Of a DNA stretch of 64,000 bases, positions 1 through 11,492 are shown piece after piece. The translations under genes and the position numbers were made by a program. The stretch spans positions 594,053,790 to 594,117,789 of the forward strand of contig NC_133326.1 in assembly GCF_042186555.1 (NCBI RefSeq), given 5' to 3'. Positions within the stretch are counted from its first letter, which is position 1. Each line of letters begins with the position of its first letter. This DNA comes from Aquarana catesbeiana. Lineage: Eukaryota > Chordata > Amphibia > Anura > Ranidae. The notes under the pieces are model-generated. The model was given only the letters and a program-made list of their open reading frames with translations. It had not been told where the DNA came from and did no database searches.

Positions 1-1214
1 TGTGTGTCCCTCCACAGACTTCCTCCTCCTGTTTACATGTAGTGTGGAAGAAGCTGCAGTGCAGAGGACTGGAGGGGCGGAATACCGATCTGAGCAGAGA
101 GCCAGGGGAAACCTATTTCACAACACCGGAGAGACACAGATCAGTGGGGTGTGTGGATCGTGCTGTGCCGCTGCCCTCAGGTGTCACCCATCTGGTGTGT
201 GTCACCTGTAAGCGGCCCGCGCGCCACGCCCCACCCAGCAACGCTAATGGATACCACATATGTTTAAAGGAGAAGTACAGCCAAACCTTGTTTGGCTGTA
301 CTTCTCCTGTCGATCACAAGAATGCAGTTCGTTGAGACTTACCCTTATATCCAAAACTTTGTTTAAATTATCTACAGTTGTAGGAGCATGGCATGGCTAG
401 GCTGTCAGGGGTTAATTTTATGTGTGGCTATATAAGAGGAAAGGAGGGGCCTTTGTACAAGGGCGTTTGTTTTTATTGGAACTGCTTCTCTCCCCATAAA
501 AGCAGCTTGAAGCAGGTTGAGGCAGTTTAGGAGGAGGTTAACTGAAGGAAAAATGTACCTGTTAGCAAACTCTGAGTGATCTCAGAAGCATCTCAAAGTG
601 ATCTTTAAAATATTTAGGTCTACCTTTATTTAACTGTGTGAAATTCCTCCATAATAATTCAAATTATTCCTTCAACAACAATCTTCCACAATGTTATAAA
701 TACATTTTTTACACAATGACTGGCACTGGCGAGCTATATTGAGCGGCACAATGGCTTGTTGCACTAGGGTCCCCAGTTTATATCCTAGTCAGAACACTAT
801 CTTCATGGAGTTATCATGTTCTCCTTATGTATGCGCCAATTTCCTCTCACATTCCAACAATGTTAGGTTGATTGGATCCTGTCTAAGTTGGCCCTGCTAT
901 GTGTATGTATGCATGTGAGATAGGAGCTTTAGATTGAAAGCAAGGGCAAGGGCTAATGTGAAAGCACAATATTTAAAGCACCATGTAAATTGTCAGCTCT
1001 ATATACATACCTGTAGTAACAATAAATAAGTAAAAACACGTGTAAATTTGTTTCCAGGACAGTGCTCATGCAGATAAAAATATAAGAATAAGACCCAATG
1101 CACGCTTGGTTTTTAGAGGGGGGATTAGGGGTTTTTACAAGTGATTTTATAAGTGATTGCAAAGGGTCTATTTAAAAAAACAAAAACAAACCAGTTACAC
1201 TTACACTTACACTT
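1..1214. other. no gene recognised; one hairpin
   Basis: I see no exon, RNA gene or known transposon here. Short open frames at the left edge lack conserved motifs. The one distinct structure is the hairpin at 268-308, listed separately. The rest is AT-rich unique-looking sequence. Confidence 0.5.
268..308. repeat. 19-bp perfect hairpin
   Basis: Bases 268-286 (starting AGGAGAAGTACAGCC) are exactly complementary to 290-308, with a 3-base loop. This resembles the closed or deleted core of a foldback MITE. No target duplication could be assigned. Confidence 0.85.
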
Positions 1215-1545
1215 ATGTGTTATACACTGAGCAGTCCTGATCCTCCTCTTCTGCGGTCCCCCTAGCAGTGCTCCTGGCTCCTCCCCCCTGCCAAGTCACT
1301 TGCTAGGGGTACACTCATCGTGCGGGCTGGATTCTGAGCCGCACTGTGTGCATCTGTTAACAAACCCCACCCCCTTCTCCTTCATCACTGAATTTGATTG
1401 ACAGCAGCAGGAGCCAACAAATCCAGTAAGGAGGGAGAGAAAGAGATGGAGAACAATGTTGCTGCTCAGGCCTGGATCGAGATCGGGCTCAGGTAAATAT
1501 TTATGGGGGGCACGAAAAGTTTTTTTTACCTTAATGCATTACATT
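1215..1545. repeat. dispersed 450-bp repeat family, copy 1 (partial)
   Basis: This shares an ordered set of landmarks with 24400-24860, 31458-31735, 32812-33255 and 50427-50885. The landmarks are a gene-like stretch with GATTGACAGC and GAGCCAA, then GGGCTCAGGTAA, and near the end ACCTTAATGCATT, which in the other copies is one arm of a palindrome. I do not recognise a protein. Probably a MITE or SINE-like dispersed repeat; the class is not established. Confidence 0.55.
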
Positions 1546-2559
1546 ATTACTAAACCCACAACAGTAAAATCAGTCTGTATATGCAGTAAAGCATGCTTGT
1601 TATACTCACTGTGGAGCCTAAGGGGTTAATCCTCTGCATTGTGTAAAATAGCTGTTTGATCCTGTAAGCATAGATCCTCTTCCACTGACTCCAGAACAGG
1701 TCCCGATAAGAAAGAGCCTTTGGAATCAGGCTGCACATGCTCAGTTTTGTGTGTATTGCTAGAGAGGTTTTTTTTTTCTTGGGAGGGTGCATGTGTTCAG
1801 CACAGGGCCAATCAGCACTATCCAGACAGAGGGTCAGGGGTCCTAGATCCTGATAGGACAGCTCAGTGCAGTATTAAAACTCCTCCTACAAGCTTTACCA
1901 GGAACTGATAGAAGTCACAAGGCTGCTACTGTATACTACTGATGAGAAAAGGTATTTAGCAGTTTATATTTACTAAAGCCATTGCATTTCCATGTTCTGT
2001 GTACTGTGGGAGACCAGATATAGTGAATGCAGGGCCCTGGGTTCAGTAACACTTTAAGGTAAAAAATCTTTAGCCTGTTCCACCACTTTAACTGTGGGTG
2101 GAGGGCACAGGTGTCCAGCCCCGCTGGTAGCAGACTGCCAAACCCTATGAGAAGCTGACAGCGACTATAGCTGGATGGGGCCAGATGGTGCACCTAATGG
2201 TATGAACACAAGAAGTCTATTTTCCAGACATTTGTAGCTGGGCACATACTACATTGTACCGCTAGGATGCACCATGCAGCCCATTAAGCCACAGCATCTG
2301 TCAGGCTCTCATAGAGTTTGACAGGCTGCCAGTAGCAGGCCTAGATTGGACACCTGTACCCTCTGCCTGTACATAAATGCCAGATCCCCTTGCACCGGGG
2401 CTATAGCCCAGTGTGCATGGGGTCTAAGAAAAGCCTAAGTTAGGTAACGTAAAAAAACGTATAAACTTAAAATAAAAGAAAGGCATAATGCTGACTCAAA
2501 ATTCATCTTCCACATACCTGACTTGAATAAAATTAAATTATATTTTATATATAATTAAT
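1546..2559. other. no gene recognised
   Basis: No conserved frame, RNA gene or repeat boundary could be supported between the 450-bp repeat and the Tc1 element. Confidence 0.5.
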
Positions 2560-2561
2560 TA

Positions 2562-2762
2562 CAGGTAAAAGCCAGTAAATTAGAATATTTTGAAAAACTT
2601 GATTTATTTCAGTAATTGCATTCAAAAGGTGTAACTTGTACATTATATTTATTCATTGCACACAGACTGATGCATTCAAATGTTTATTTCATTTAATTTT
2701 GATGATTTGAAGTGGCAACAAATGAAAATCCAAAATTCCGTGTGTCACAAAATTAGAATATT
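2562..2762 (+). repeat. Tc1 left terminal inverted repeat
   Basis: 201 bp, complementary to 3972-4172 with no mismatch found by eye. The AAATTAGAATATT motif lies near both the outer (about 2578) and inner (about 2750) edge, as expected for paired transposase-binding sites. Confidence 0.95.
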
Positions 2763-2879
2763 GTGTAAGGGTTAAATTTTGAAGACACCTGGTGCCACAA
2801 ACTAATCAGCTGATTAACTCAAAACACCTGCAAAGGGCTTTAAATGGTCTCTCAGTCCAGTTCTGAAGCCTACACAAAC

Positions 2880-3884
2880 ATGGGGAAGACTTCAGATTTG
2901 ACAGCTGTCCAAAAGGCGACCATCGACACATTGCACAAGGAGGGAAAGACACAAAAGGTTATTGCTGAAGAGGCTGGCTGTTCTCAGAGCTCTGTGTCCA
3001 AACACATTAATAGAGAGGCAAAGGGAAGGAAAAACTGTGGTCAGAAAAAGTGTACAAGCGATAGGGATCACCGCGCCCTAGTCAAGATTGTGAAAAAAAA
3101 CCCATTCAGAAATGTGGGGGAGATTCACAAGGAGTGGACAGCTGCTGGAGTCAGTGCTTCAAGATCCACCACCAAGAGACGCTTGAAAGACATGGGTTTC
3201 AACTGCCGCATACCTCGTGTCAAGCCACTGTTGACCAAGAAACAGCGCGAAAACCGTCTCACCTGGGCTAAGGAAAAAAAGAGCTGGACTGCTGCTGAGT
3301 GGTCCAAAGTCATGTTTTCTGACGAAAGCAAATTTTGCATTTCCTTTGGAAATCGAGGTCCCAGAGTCTGGAGGAAGACAGGAGAGGCACAGGATCCACG
3401 TTGCCTGAAGTCTAGTGTAAAGTTTCCACCATCAGTGATGGTTTGGGGTGCCATGTCATCTGCTGGTGTCGGTCCACTCTGTTTCCTGAGATCCAGGGTC
3501 AACGCAGCCGTCTACCAGCAAGTTTTAGAGCACTTCATGCTTCCTGCTGCTGACCTGCTCTATGGAGATGGAGATTTCAGGTTCCAACAGGACTTGGCGC
3601 CTGCACACAGCGCAAAATCTACCCGTGCCTGGTTTACGGACCATGGTATTTCTGTTCTAAATTGGCCAGCCAACTCCCCTGACCTTAGCCCCATAGAAAA
3701 TCTGTGGGGTATTGTGAAAAGGAAGATGCAGAATGCCAGACCCAACAACGCAGAAGAGTTGAAGGCCACTATCAGAGCAACCTGGGCTCTCATAACACCT
3801 GAGCAGTGCCAGAAACTCATCGACTCCATGCCACGCCGCATTAATGCAGTAATTGAGGCAAAAGGAGCTCCAACCAAGTATTGA
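2880..3884 (+). CDS. Tc1/mariner transposase, DD34E
   Basis: Cut-and-paste transposase acting in the nucleus on the element's own terminal repeats and inserting at TA. From the ATG at 2880 the protein is 334 residues, the usual Tc1 length. An in-frame ATG at 2844 would add 12 residues, but the MGKTSDLT start fits the family better. The N-terminus holds paired helix-turn-helix motifs (about residues 1-110, including VIAEEAGCSQSSVSKHI). The catalytic triad is visible: D in FSDESKF, D in QQDLAPAH, and E in SPIENLWG, with 34 residues between the second D and the E. The conserved KGAPTKY tail is present and there is no stop or frameshift. It looks intact; activity is inferred, not shown. Confidence 0.96.
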   Translation: MGKTSDLTAVQKATIDTLHKEGKTQKVIAEEAGCSQSSVSKHINREAKGRKNCGQKKCTSDRDHRALVKIVKKNPFRNVGEIHKEWTAAGVSASRSTTKRRLKDMGFNCRIPRVKPLLTKKQRENRLTWAKEKKSWTAAEWSKVMFSDESKFCISFGNRGPRVWRKTGEAQDPRCLKSSVKFPPSVMVWGAMSSAGVGPLCFLRSRVNAAVYQQVLEHFMLPAADLLYGDGDFRFQQDLAPAHSAKSTRAWFTDHGISVLNWPANSPDLSPIENLWGIVKRKMQNARPNNAEELKATIRATWALITPEQCQKLIDSMPRRINAVIEAKGAPTKY

Positions 3885-3971
3885 GTATTGTACATGCTCA
3901 TATTTTTCATTTTCATACTTTTCAGTTGGCCAACATTTCTAAAAAATCCCTTTTTTGTATTAGCCTTAAGT

Positions 3972-4172
3972 AATATTCTAATTTTGTGACACACGGAATT
4001 TTGGATTTTCATTTGTTGCCACTTCAAATCATCAAAATTAAATGAAATAAACATTTGAATGCATCAGTCTGTGTGCAATGAATAAATATAATGTACAAGT
4101 TACACCTTTTGAATGCAATTACTGAAATAAATCAAGTTTTTCAAAATATTCTAATTTACTGGCTTTTACCTG
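3972..4172 (-). repeat. Tc1 right terminal inverted repeat
   Basis: Reverse complement of 2562-2762, ending at the TA target duplication 4173-4174. Confidence 0.95.
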
Positions 4173-4174
4173 TA

Positions 4175-5153
4175 TATTGTCTTCTGTGCTTCTATACTTC
4201 CTGTGCTGAACCAGCTAGAAAGTTTATTTTTATTTTTTTCAGATGGCTATTTGTCATGATTCCGCTACAATTTCTCTGTTAGTAATACATGCAAAATCAT
4301 ATTTTCTCTCTGTGTACTAACAATCTCTATTTAAACCTGAATTTACTGCTTTGCATTTCTATGGTTATTGTAATTGCTTAGAATAGTTTTATGATTTATT
4401 TAATGTTTAACTGTGGTGATTGCAAATGTACCCATTTGATGCCAATGGGGCATATGCCAGTGAAAGCTAAAGGGTTAAGTATTGTGTGACAGTTCTGAAA
4501 TTGCTTCCATAATTATACCATCCGAGCTGGCACCAATCAAACATCTTCGGCTTGCCATTGCAAGCTTTTTATAAGAATACCGTGTGTGGCGGAAACAGCG
4601 GGCAAAGGGACAGCCGTATCATTAAACAGAGCAAGAGATTTTAATTAAAGGACCTTTGTTTGCAAACATCCCATGTGCCAGCTAAAAATGGAGAAGAGCC
4701 TGATATATAAGAGGAAAGTCCAAGGGCATAATGCATTGGCAAGCGGCTTAGCTATCCTTGGACAACGCAATACTGTTATGCTGCGTTAAAAAAGAAATAC
4801 CAGTGCAAGCATCATGTCATTGCAAAAATATTTATCTTTCTGAGTCAAGTAACTTCAATGTCTTTACTTTTTGATTAGGGCTAAAATGCAAAAACCTTTT
4901 AGAATTAGACTATGCCTATGGACATCAGCACATTAAGGCCATGTTATGTTGGGCATTCTGTCACTGGCATTAACGTTTAGCTGAACTTGTTCTGTAAATT
5001 TGAAGACATTTTGCAGCTTATCCAATAAACTAATTTAGTTCTAATGAGTGTTGGGAATATATCCCAGCATTTATTTTAACAAGGCTAACTCTGTTACCTC
5101 AATCTAATCTCATAGAATAAGTCAAGGCAGATGATGATTGTCTAAGGAAATTG
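4175..5153. other. no gene recognised
   Basis: AT-rich sequence without a conserved frame, RNA gene or delimited repeat that I can support. Confidence 0.5.
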
Positions 5154-5156
5154 TAA

Positions 5157-5545
5157 AGCCCTTTTCACACAGGCTGTCTGATCAGGTCAGCTTGTCAGCT
5201 TTTCAGGCGGACCTGTTTGGACCTTCCGGTCTTTTATATGGAGCGGCGGATATCAGCTAACACATGTATGCTGACACCTGCCATCATCCGATCCAATCCT
5301 GTCTGCAAACAAACAGAAGTATGGTGATCCTATTCCCCATCCTTCCAATGGATTGGATGGCATCGGATGAAAACGGACAGGCGGACCATTTCCATCCAAT
5401 TGCCCCATAGAGGAGAGCGGGACTGTGTCCATTATACAGAGTGGACATGATCTGTCATCCACGTGCTCAGCGGGGATCAGTGGAGAGATCCCCCGCTGAG
5501 CAAGCGGATTACACTTAGCAGAGGTACCCGTGTAAAAAAGGGCCT
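5157..5545. mobile_element. Harbinger-like MITE, TAA target duplication
   Basis: A 389-bp non-coding element flanked by TAA (5154-5156 and 5546-5548). Its ends are imperfect inverted repeats (AGCCCTTTTCACAC at left, GTGTAAAAAAGGGCCT at right). A 3-bp TWA duplication is the signature of PIF/Harbinger transposons, but the superfamily is inferred from the duplication alone. Confidence 0.7.
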
Positions 5546-5619
5546 TAACAATAAACACAAGTTCTAAACACAAAGAAAACAAACATCTCATGACTGCTTT
5601 GAAAGATTGTGGCTACTAA

Positions 5620-5885
5620 GGCCAGCCATACACGGTTGCAGGAAAGAAATTTGCTTGATTCCCCCATCACCGCAGACAGTGTTGATGTGGGAATCCTTCC
5701 TGCCAGGCTATTGCCTTCTCCCGGCGGGGGCGTCCCCCCCGGGAAAAGACAGTTATTATTGCTAGCGGCTATAGCAGCTGCTAGAGATAAATACAAGAGA
5801 ATCTCGGAATAATCAGTAAACTCGGTACATTCAGCCTGCCTATTCCTACTGAACCGTCCAAGATTCGAACCGTGTATGGCTGGCC
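5620..5885. mobile_element. Harbinger-like MITE, TAA target duplication
   Basis: A 266-bp element flanked by TAA (5617-5619 and 5886-5888), with inverted ends GGCCAGCCATACACGGTT and AACCGTGTATGGCTGGCC. Non-coding. The 3-bp TAA duplication suggests PIF/Harbinger mobilisation. Confidence 0.8.
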
Positions 5886-6099
5886 TAAGACAGGATGTCA
5901 TGTATGGTGCCAGAGATCGAACTTACACGTGTAGCTCAGGATCACAGAACCACCATCTAGCCTGCATGTGTGATTGCAGCATTTTTGAGATGTAGAGTCT
6001 AAGGAGCACCAGGTATTCACCAGAACACCCTATTAGGGTTGGTAGGCTTAAATGCTGGTCAGCTACCAATTTGCACACCTGTGCACGCTACAGCTGACC

Positions 6100-6560
6100 A
6101 GATATAGGAATGCACAGAAGTCACAGAGGAAGTAGAAATCTTGGAAAGGCGGGAGTACAAGTGTCTCTGTGATCACTGGAGCACTGGGATCACAGAAAGG
6201 TAGCAGTGAAAGTTTATTTTTAGCAAAGGGCAGCTGGGAACACAGGAAGACAGAAGTGAAGATGTCTTGTAGCACCTGAGTGCTGGGACTGAAGGTGCAC
6301 AGAAGTGGGAGTTTCTTGCAGCACTGGGATGCTAGGAACAAAGAAAGCTCACTAAGAGTTAACAGGTACATAGATGCAGGAGTTCTGGAAGCTCACAGGG
6401 AATATACAAAGGACACATTGCGGATCACTGGTGGTCATAGGCGGTGGAGGTCACAGAACAAGTATCACAGAAGATGCAAAGAGACTGGTGACTGAAGACA
6501 CATGCCGTACAACTCTTGGGCACATGGAAGACAGGATATTTTGGTATTTGGAGTAACCCT
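6100..6560. repeat. degenerate tandem repeat, roughly 60-80 bp period
   Basis: Phrases of the type CACAGAAGTGGGAG...GCAGCACTGGGATGCTAGGAACA recur with heavy drift. Open frames across it are by-products of the repetition. The period is an estimate by eye. Confidence 0.55.
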
Positions 6561-6569
6561 TCAGATATC

Positions 6570-7205
6570 ATACAACTCATAACAGTCTTTGGTAACTCGG
6601 AACACTCTAATGCCCCGTACACACGATCGGATTTTCCGACAACAAATGTTGCATTTGAGCTTGTTGGCTGAAAGTCTGACCACGTGTATGCTCCATCGAA
6701 CATTTGTTGTCGGACTTTCCGCCAACAAATGTTGGCTAGCAGGTTCTCAAATTTTCCGCCAACAAAACTTTGTTGTCGGAATTTCCTATCGTGTGTACAC
6801 AAGTCCGACGCACAAAAGTTCACGCATGCTCGGAATCAAGCAGAAGGAGCCGCACTGGCTATTGAACTTCCTTTTTCTTGGCTCATCGTACGTCTTGTAC
6901 GCCACCACGTTCCCACGTTCGTAATTCTTGGTCAACATTTGTGTGACCGTGTGTATGCAAGACAAGTTGGAGCCAACAACCTTCAAACAAAATTCAGCGG
7001 TTTTGTTGTCGGAAAGTCCGATTGTGTGTATGGGGCATAAGAGTAACTCAGAACTCTCTCAAGGTAACTCAGAATTTAGAACATTCTCTGGATAACTCAA
7101 GACACTCTCAGAATAACTTGGAAAATTCAAAGGGGGATAACTTAGATCACTCCTGGGGTAACTTGGAACACTCTCGGGTTAGCCTGGAACTCTCAAGAAA
7201 CACTG
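6570..7205. repeat. degenerate GTAACTC minisatellite, split by a MITE
   Basis: Short repeats of the form GGTAACTCAGAACACTCTC occur at 6570-6610 and resume at 7038-7205. The array is interrupted exactly by the MITE at 6611-7037, so the MITE is younger than the array. Confidence 0.7.
6611..7037. mobile_element. Harbinger-like MITE, TAA target duplication
   Basis: A 427-bp element flanked by TAA (6608-6610 and 7038-7040). Ends TGCCCCGTACACACGATCGG and its near complement at 7018-7037. The interior repeats CCGACAACAAATGTTG-like subterminal palindromes several times. No protein is encoded. The end structure is related to the MITE at 30363-30753 (TGCCGCGTACACACG...). Confidence 0.85.
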
Positions 7206-7396
7206 GAACCTAGAGCCAAGAATACATGCTGTTACTCATGCATGGCTGTGGGAGTGAGCACAGCTAAAATGGAGAAACAGCTAACGACATCAGTTATCAG
7301 GTGGAGCATGGCAACACCCATAACTCTCAGTTCTGTGCAGCAGTTTTACACCTGGGCTGTGACACTGAGCTTTTGTTTTGATTGCCTGCTTAGGCT

Positions 7397-7428
7397 CTTA
7401 GGAAAGGGGTTCTCCCCTGAAACACGTC
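7397..7428 (+). ncRNA. hammerhead-like core (weak)
   Basis: CTTAGGA (7397-7403, compare the hammerhead CUGANGA box), then a perfect 5-bp hairpin (7405-7409 with 7414-7418, loop TTCT), then GAAAC ACGTC. The order CUGANGA-like box, stem II, GAAA, short stem III, GUC matches a hammerhead, but the conserved G5 is replaced and I cannot find a convincing stem I. May be a decayed relative of the modules at 42058, 51770 and 58897, or chance. Confidence 0.3.
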
Positions 7429-7429
7429 A

Positions 7430-9859
7430 ACCATTGCTCCGTCGACTTGACGTCAGGTCCTGATCTGTTGGTGTTCATATTGCTAATGCCTGTGACCCAT
7501 GCTCGTTTGTGAGTATACACTTTGCTGTTTTACGCTTTATTAAAGCTTTACCCGTGGTAATGCACTAGGTCTGTGCGCCTTCCTTTTTTCTTTTTTTCTT
7601 TAGCCTGTGAATACCCATTATTCTGAGGGCTGCAAGACGGCAGATACTACTGTATGAAGCTGGTCACACCACATATTGAGGAACTAAACACCTGAGCGCA
7701 GAAGAGATTTTATTGTGTTCCTTTGTTTAAACACCCACAAGGCCATGCAAAAAACATGGAATCATCAAACAGAGGCAGAACACACTCAGTAATATATTTA
7801 TCCCGTATGTAGCTAGAATTTAAAAAAAAATGGCATCCCTGAGTCTTTCAGGCTTAGCAATACACAGAGACAGAATCTTGTATATTCAAAAGACCCAGCA
7901 TCCAATCACAAGCAAAATAGCTACAGGTGAGGACTAAGCAGTCTTTTTTTATTATTCCTTTGCCTAAGAGAAAAGAACATTATTTAACACATTGAGTCCC
8001 TGGACCTTTTTCCCCGAAATTCCCTTGATTCCCAGAGTAATATTTCTGCTATGTCTCAGTTCTGGACATTATATTGTTTAGGTTTTGTAGTCTACCCTAG
8101 GGAATTATACATTGTTTTCTCTGGGACAGATAGGATTTTAATACGGCAGCAAATGTGGATACATATATCTTAATTTCCTAATTTTACTGGAAATACTTTG
8201 AGGCCCGTTCTAATTGGTGCGACTCAAGTCACAGCGACTCCAAAAAAGATTTTTGCACTACTTTGTTCCGACATCAGTGCGACTTGTTCTCACATGGTTT
8301 TCACCGGTCGCATGACATCGCATCACAAATTGCATAGCAAAGTCGCGGTGTAAATCGCGTGACTTTGGGGACGCAATAGTGGAAACATAGCCTGAAGGGC
8401 TTTATTTCCTTATTCTCTTAAAAATCGAACGTCATTGCGTTTTCTCATGTGAGCATTTGATGTTTGCACAATGAACACAAATGTCATCCAGATCATCTGA
8501 CATCATTACTGCCATCTAGGATTCTTTTTTGGAAGGGAATTTTTGTATAATATAATATTTATATATTTATCTATTTTATCACACTTTTCTTGTAATTGTT
8601 TCTTTTTTCTTCACCTTTTTCTCGTTCTGGGGGTTCTGAATCTGGTCATTGGAGCTGCAGCAACAGATCACTTCTAATTGTTCCTGGCCACTTGCTGACT
8701 CTCACAGACAGCTGTTCGAGCCTGAATTCTGCTGAGACTCACAAGACCTGCTGATTTCTGATACCATTTTATAACTGTGCAGGGGTAAATATCTGTTTTA
8801 TCTATGTACTATATCAAACTGTTTGCCTGGAGTTCTACTTTACAGTAGACTTAAATACAAAACCACTATAAATGATAATACCCCTAGGAAAAAACATCTA
8901 TTTTGCCGTATAACAGCCCATCTGTTGTATCTCTTATAATATCAGCAGTAGATATCCACAACAGAATTGGGGTTTTCTTGAGAATGTTTGCTTAGCTTAG
9001 TGAATATGGTGAAGCTTTGTTTACTTTGAATACCTAATCAAGTGCAATGGAATGCGTTTATTGGGGTGAGTAAACATTTTTCTTTAGTAGAAGTCAGACT
9101 TTGGGTGACCTTCCACCCCCTGTCAAGATAGTCAGGGCTCAGCCACAGACACCTAGTGGATAATAAGTAATAGATAATGGACCAAATGAGATTTAATGGG
9201 ATTCACCCTATACATTCACATTGACTCTTTTTTACAAAAGGAATGTGCACCAGACTAAAGCAGCTGCTAGCTGACAAGAATTGAATCTCGCAGGTACAAA
9301 GTCACTAAAGATTTGGATAGTTTGCAGGTGAGTCTGCTGGCAGTAACTCTCCATGGTTCTTAATCTGAACCCATAGAGGTTCCTGCCCTAACCAGTTCAA
9401 CATGCATACAAAAATGTAACCAAAAAAACACAGGAATATAGTTAAAACATAGTTTTACAAAAAAAAAAACAATTCTGTTTTGACTAAAATTTTCCTTGGC
9501 AGGTTCCAGTGATGTCCAGAGGTGTACATCCAGCATCGGCAGGTGAAAAGAAGGAAGAGCAAGGGTCTTTCATCCTCACTGTTCAAACTCCAACTTAAGG
9601 AAATATCACCCACATTTGGAGCAGTCAGGTTTTATTGTCATCTTTGTCCCTGCTGCAGAGATTCACCAACTTTATCTATCCTGGTGACCATTGTCGAGTT
9701 GGAACACGAAAAGATGGGAAACACTAGAACGTGGGCATCTATACCAGTGGAAGGGGGATTTCCTCTAACATTGGAGAGATTAATTTGTATTTCTTAAAGC
9801 GACACTAAACTCTGGTTTAAAAACATTCAATTCAAGTATGTATTTTTAGAGTAGTATTT
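7430..9859. other. no gene recognised
   Basis: About 2.4 kb of AT-rich sequence without supportable genes. Around 8200-8395 a stretch with repeated GCGACT/AGTCGC words resembles a decayed short inverted-repeat element, but no boundaries could be fixed. Confidence 0.45.
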
Positions 9860-10623
9860 TTTTATTCTTTTTTATAAGAAACGTTATTGTTTTTTCTTAT
9901 GAACATACAATGGCAAGAACAATGTAGCAAATGAGCATATGCATAACGCTATCATGAAGCAGATTATATGTCAAATGTTGTTATATCTAAGGGAGGAGGA
10001 AGAGGAAGGGTAAGGAAGTGGGTAGCAAGGAGGAGAAAGTAAACCCAAGCTTGGCTTTACATGAACTAAGCTGTCATGGTGATCAGATATATTAAGCAAA
10101 TAAACAAGCAAGTAAACCATATTGTAGACAGATACCAACTAACAAGTAAAGGTGGAAAGAATAAAACACATGTGACCATAAAACATAATGACCAGTAATA
10201 TGATAGTTAAAGCAATATAAGAGCAAAATGGCAGGTGGTCCGTTGAGTTAATGAGTTAGTGGTGTTAAACCAGAAGCAATATGATGCGTGACTTGAGCTG
10301 GGGCTGGTAACACTTTATTAGCAAATGAGTCCAATTTGCGGTGAAAGCGAGGCAACTGGTGGTGATGCAACAGGATCAGGTCCAACCTTTCCTTATTTAG
10401 AAGCCCAAGTAGGTCAGAATTTTGATTGGAAGAGATGATTGGAAGAGAGGAGGATGTCCGCTGTTTGAGGATAGCCCTTCTGGCAGCCATGTAGCAGGTA
10501 GATAACCAATCCTTGTTTTGCTAGATAGGACCAGAGTCTGTGTAGTAGGGAAGGCATGTGGTCACCACATAGTGGGCAGTTTTGGTGATCTAGTAGATTT
10601 TTAGAAGTTAGGTAAGGGATGTA

Positions 10624-11447
10624 GAAGATTACAAGTAACCATAAATTCCTAAGCGTGTTTTAACAAGTATTAAATCATCAGTTGAGGTTAAAAGTATATA
10701 TAATCAAAAAAATTCACTCAAAAAAGTATAATAAAAAATAATGTGGGAATACGTGACAAATGAAATACAATACACTGATACTGATAATTATAGGAAAAGT
10801 TCAGTGTCGTAAATATATCTTCAGTGTATAAGACATCCGTAGTGCTCTTAATCAAAAAAGTTCATAAGTGATTAAATGGGCGAAAATCAATGAGGGTGCA
10901 CAATCCGCATGCAACTATGCTCACGTTGCCCTTACCTTCAGGGGCTTAAATCAAAGGTAAGGGCAATGTGAGCATAGTTGCATGCGGATTGTGCACGGTC
11001 ATTGATTTTCGCCCATTTAATCAATTATGAACTTTTTTGATTAAGAGCACTACGGATGTCTTATACACTGAAGATATATTTACGACACTGAACTTTTCCT
11101 ATAATTATCAGTATCAGTGTATTGTATTTCATTTGTCACGTATTCCCACATAATTTTTTATTACACTTTTTTGAGTGAATTTTTTTGATTATATATACTT
11201 TTAACCTCCACTGGTGATTTAGTACTTGTTAAAACACAGATCACGCTTAGGAATTTATGGTTACTTGTAATCTTCTGCATTTTTGTGTCTTGCGCAAAAT
11301 CATTTACAGATTTATTTGATTATTTTGTGGTGGTTATGTGTACACTTTAGATTTTGCAGCAGCACAGTTAAGATTATTTGCAGTACACGGCAGCTTATGT
11401 GCCATTGGTTAGTAGCGCAGAGGTCCCTTCACGATTATTTTTTATAC
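10624..11447. mobile_element. inverted-repeat element inside the L1, 12-bp target duplication
   Basis: An 824-bp insertion that interrupts the L1 coding sequence. Flanks GTAAGGGATGTA (10612-10623) and GTAGGGGATGTA (11448-11459) differ at one base and act as a 12-bp target duplication. The left 656 bp form a long palindrome (arms about 10624-10930 and 10950-11279); 11280-11447 is a one-sided tail. No protein is encoded. The size of the duplication and the palindrome-plus-tail shape resemble the elements at 50950-52592 and 34806-42828. I do not find the GAAACGCGTC block here. Confidence 0.75.
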
Positions 11448-11492
11448 GTAGGGGATGTAAGCCCGGTGCATAATTTTGAATTGTTGTTCTCG

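Larger units (their letters stand above)
2562..4172 (+). mobile_element. Tc1-like DNA transposon, apparently complete
   Basis: A 1,611-bp element bounded by TA dinucleotides (2560-2561 and 4173-4174), the Tc1/mariner target duplication. It begins CAGGTAAAAGCCAG and ends with the reverse complement. The 201-bp terminal inverted repeats look identical, and each carries an outer and an inner copy of an AAATTAGAATATT motif, the IR/DR arrangement in which transposase binds two sites per end. It encloses one uninterrupted transposase frame. Identical ends plus an open frame point to a young insertion. Tc1-like families shared between fish and frogs are known, so horizontal transfer is possible but cannot be shown here. 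Confidence 0.96.

Noticed and set aside
2..335. Possible first exon at the left edge
   Set aside because: No splice-site pair, conserved domain or coding bias that I could defend; the frame runs into the hairpin at 268-308.
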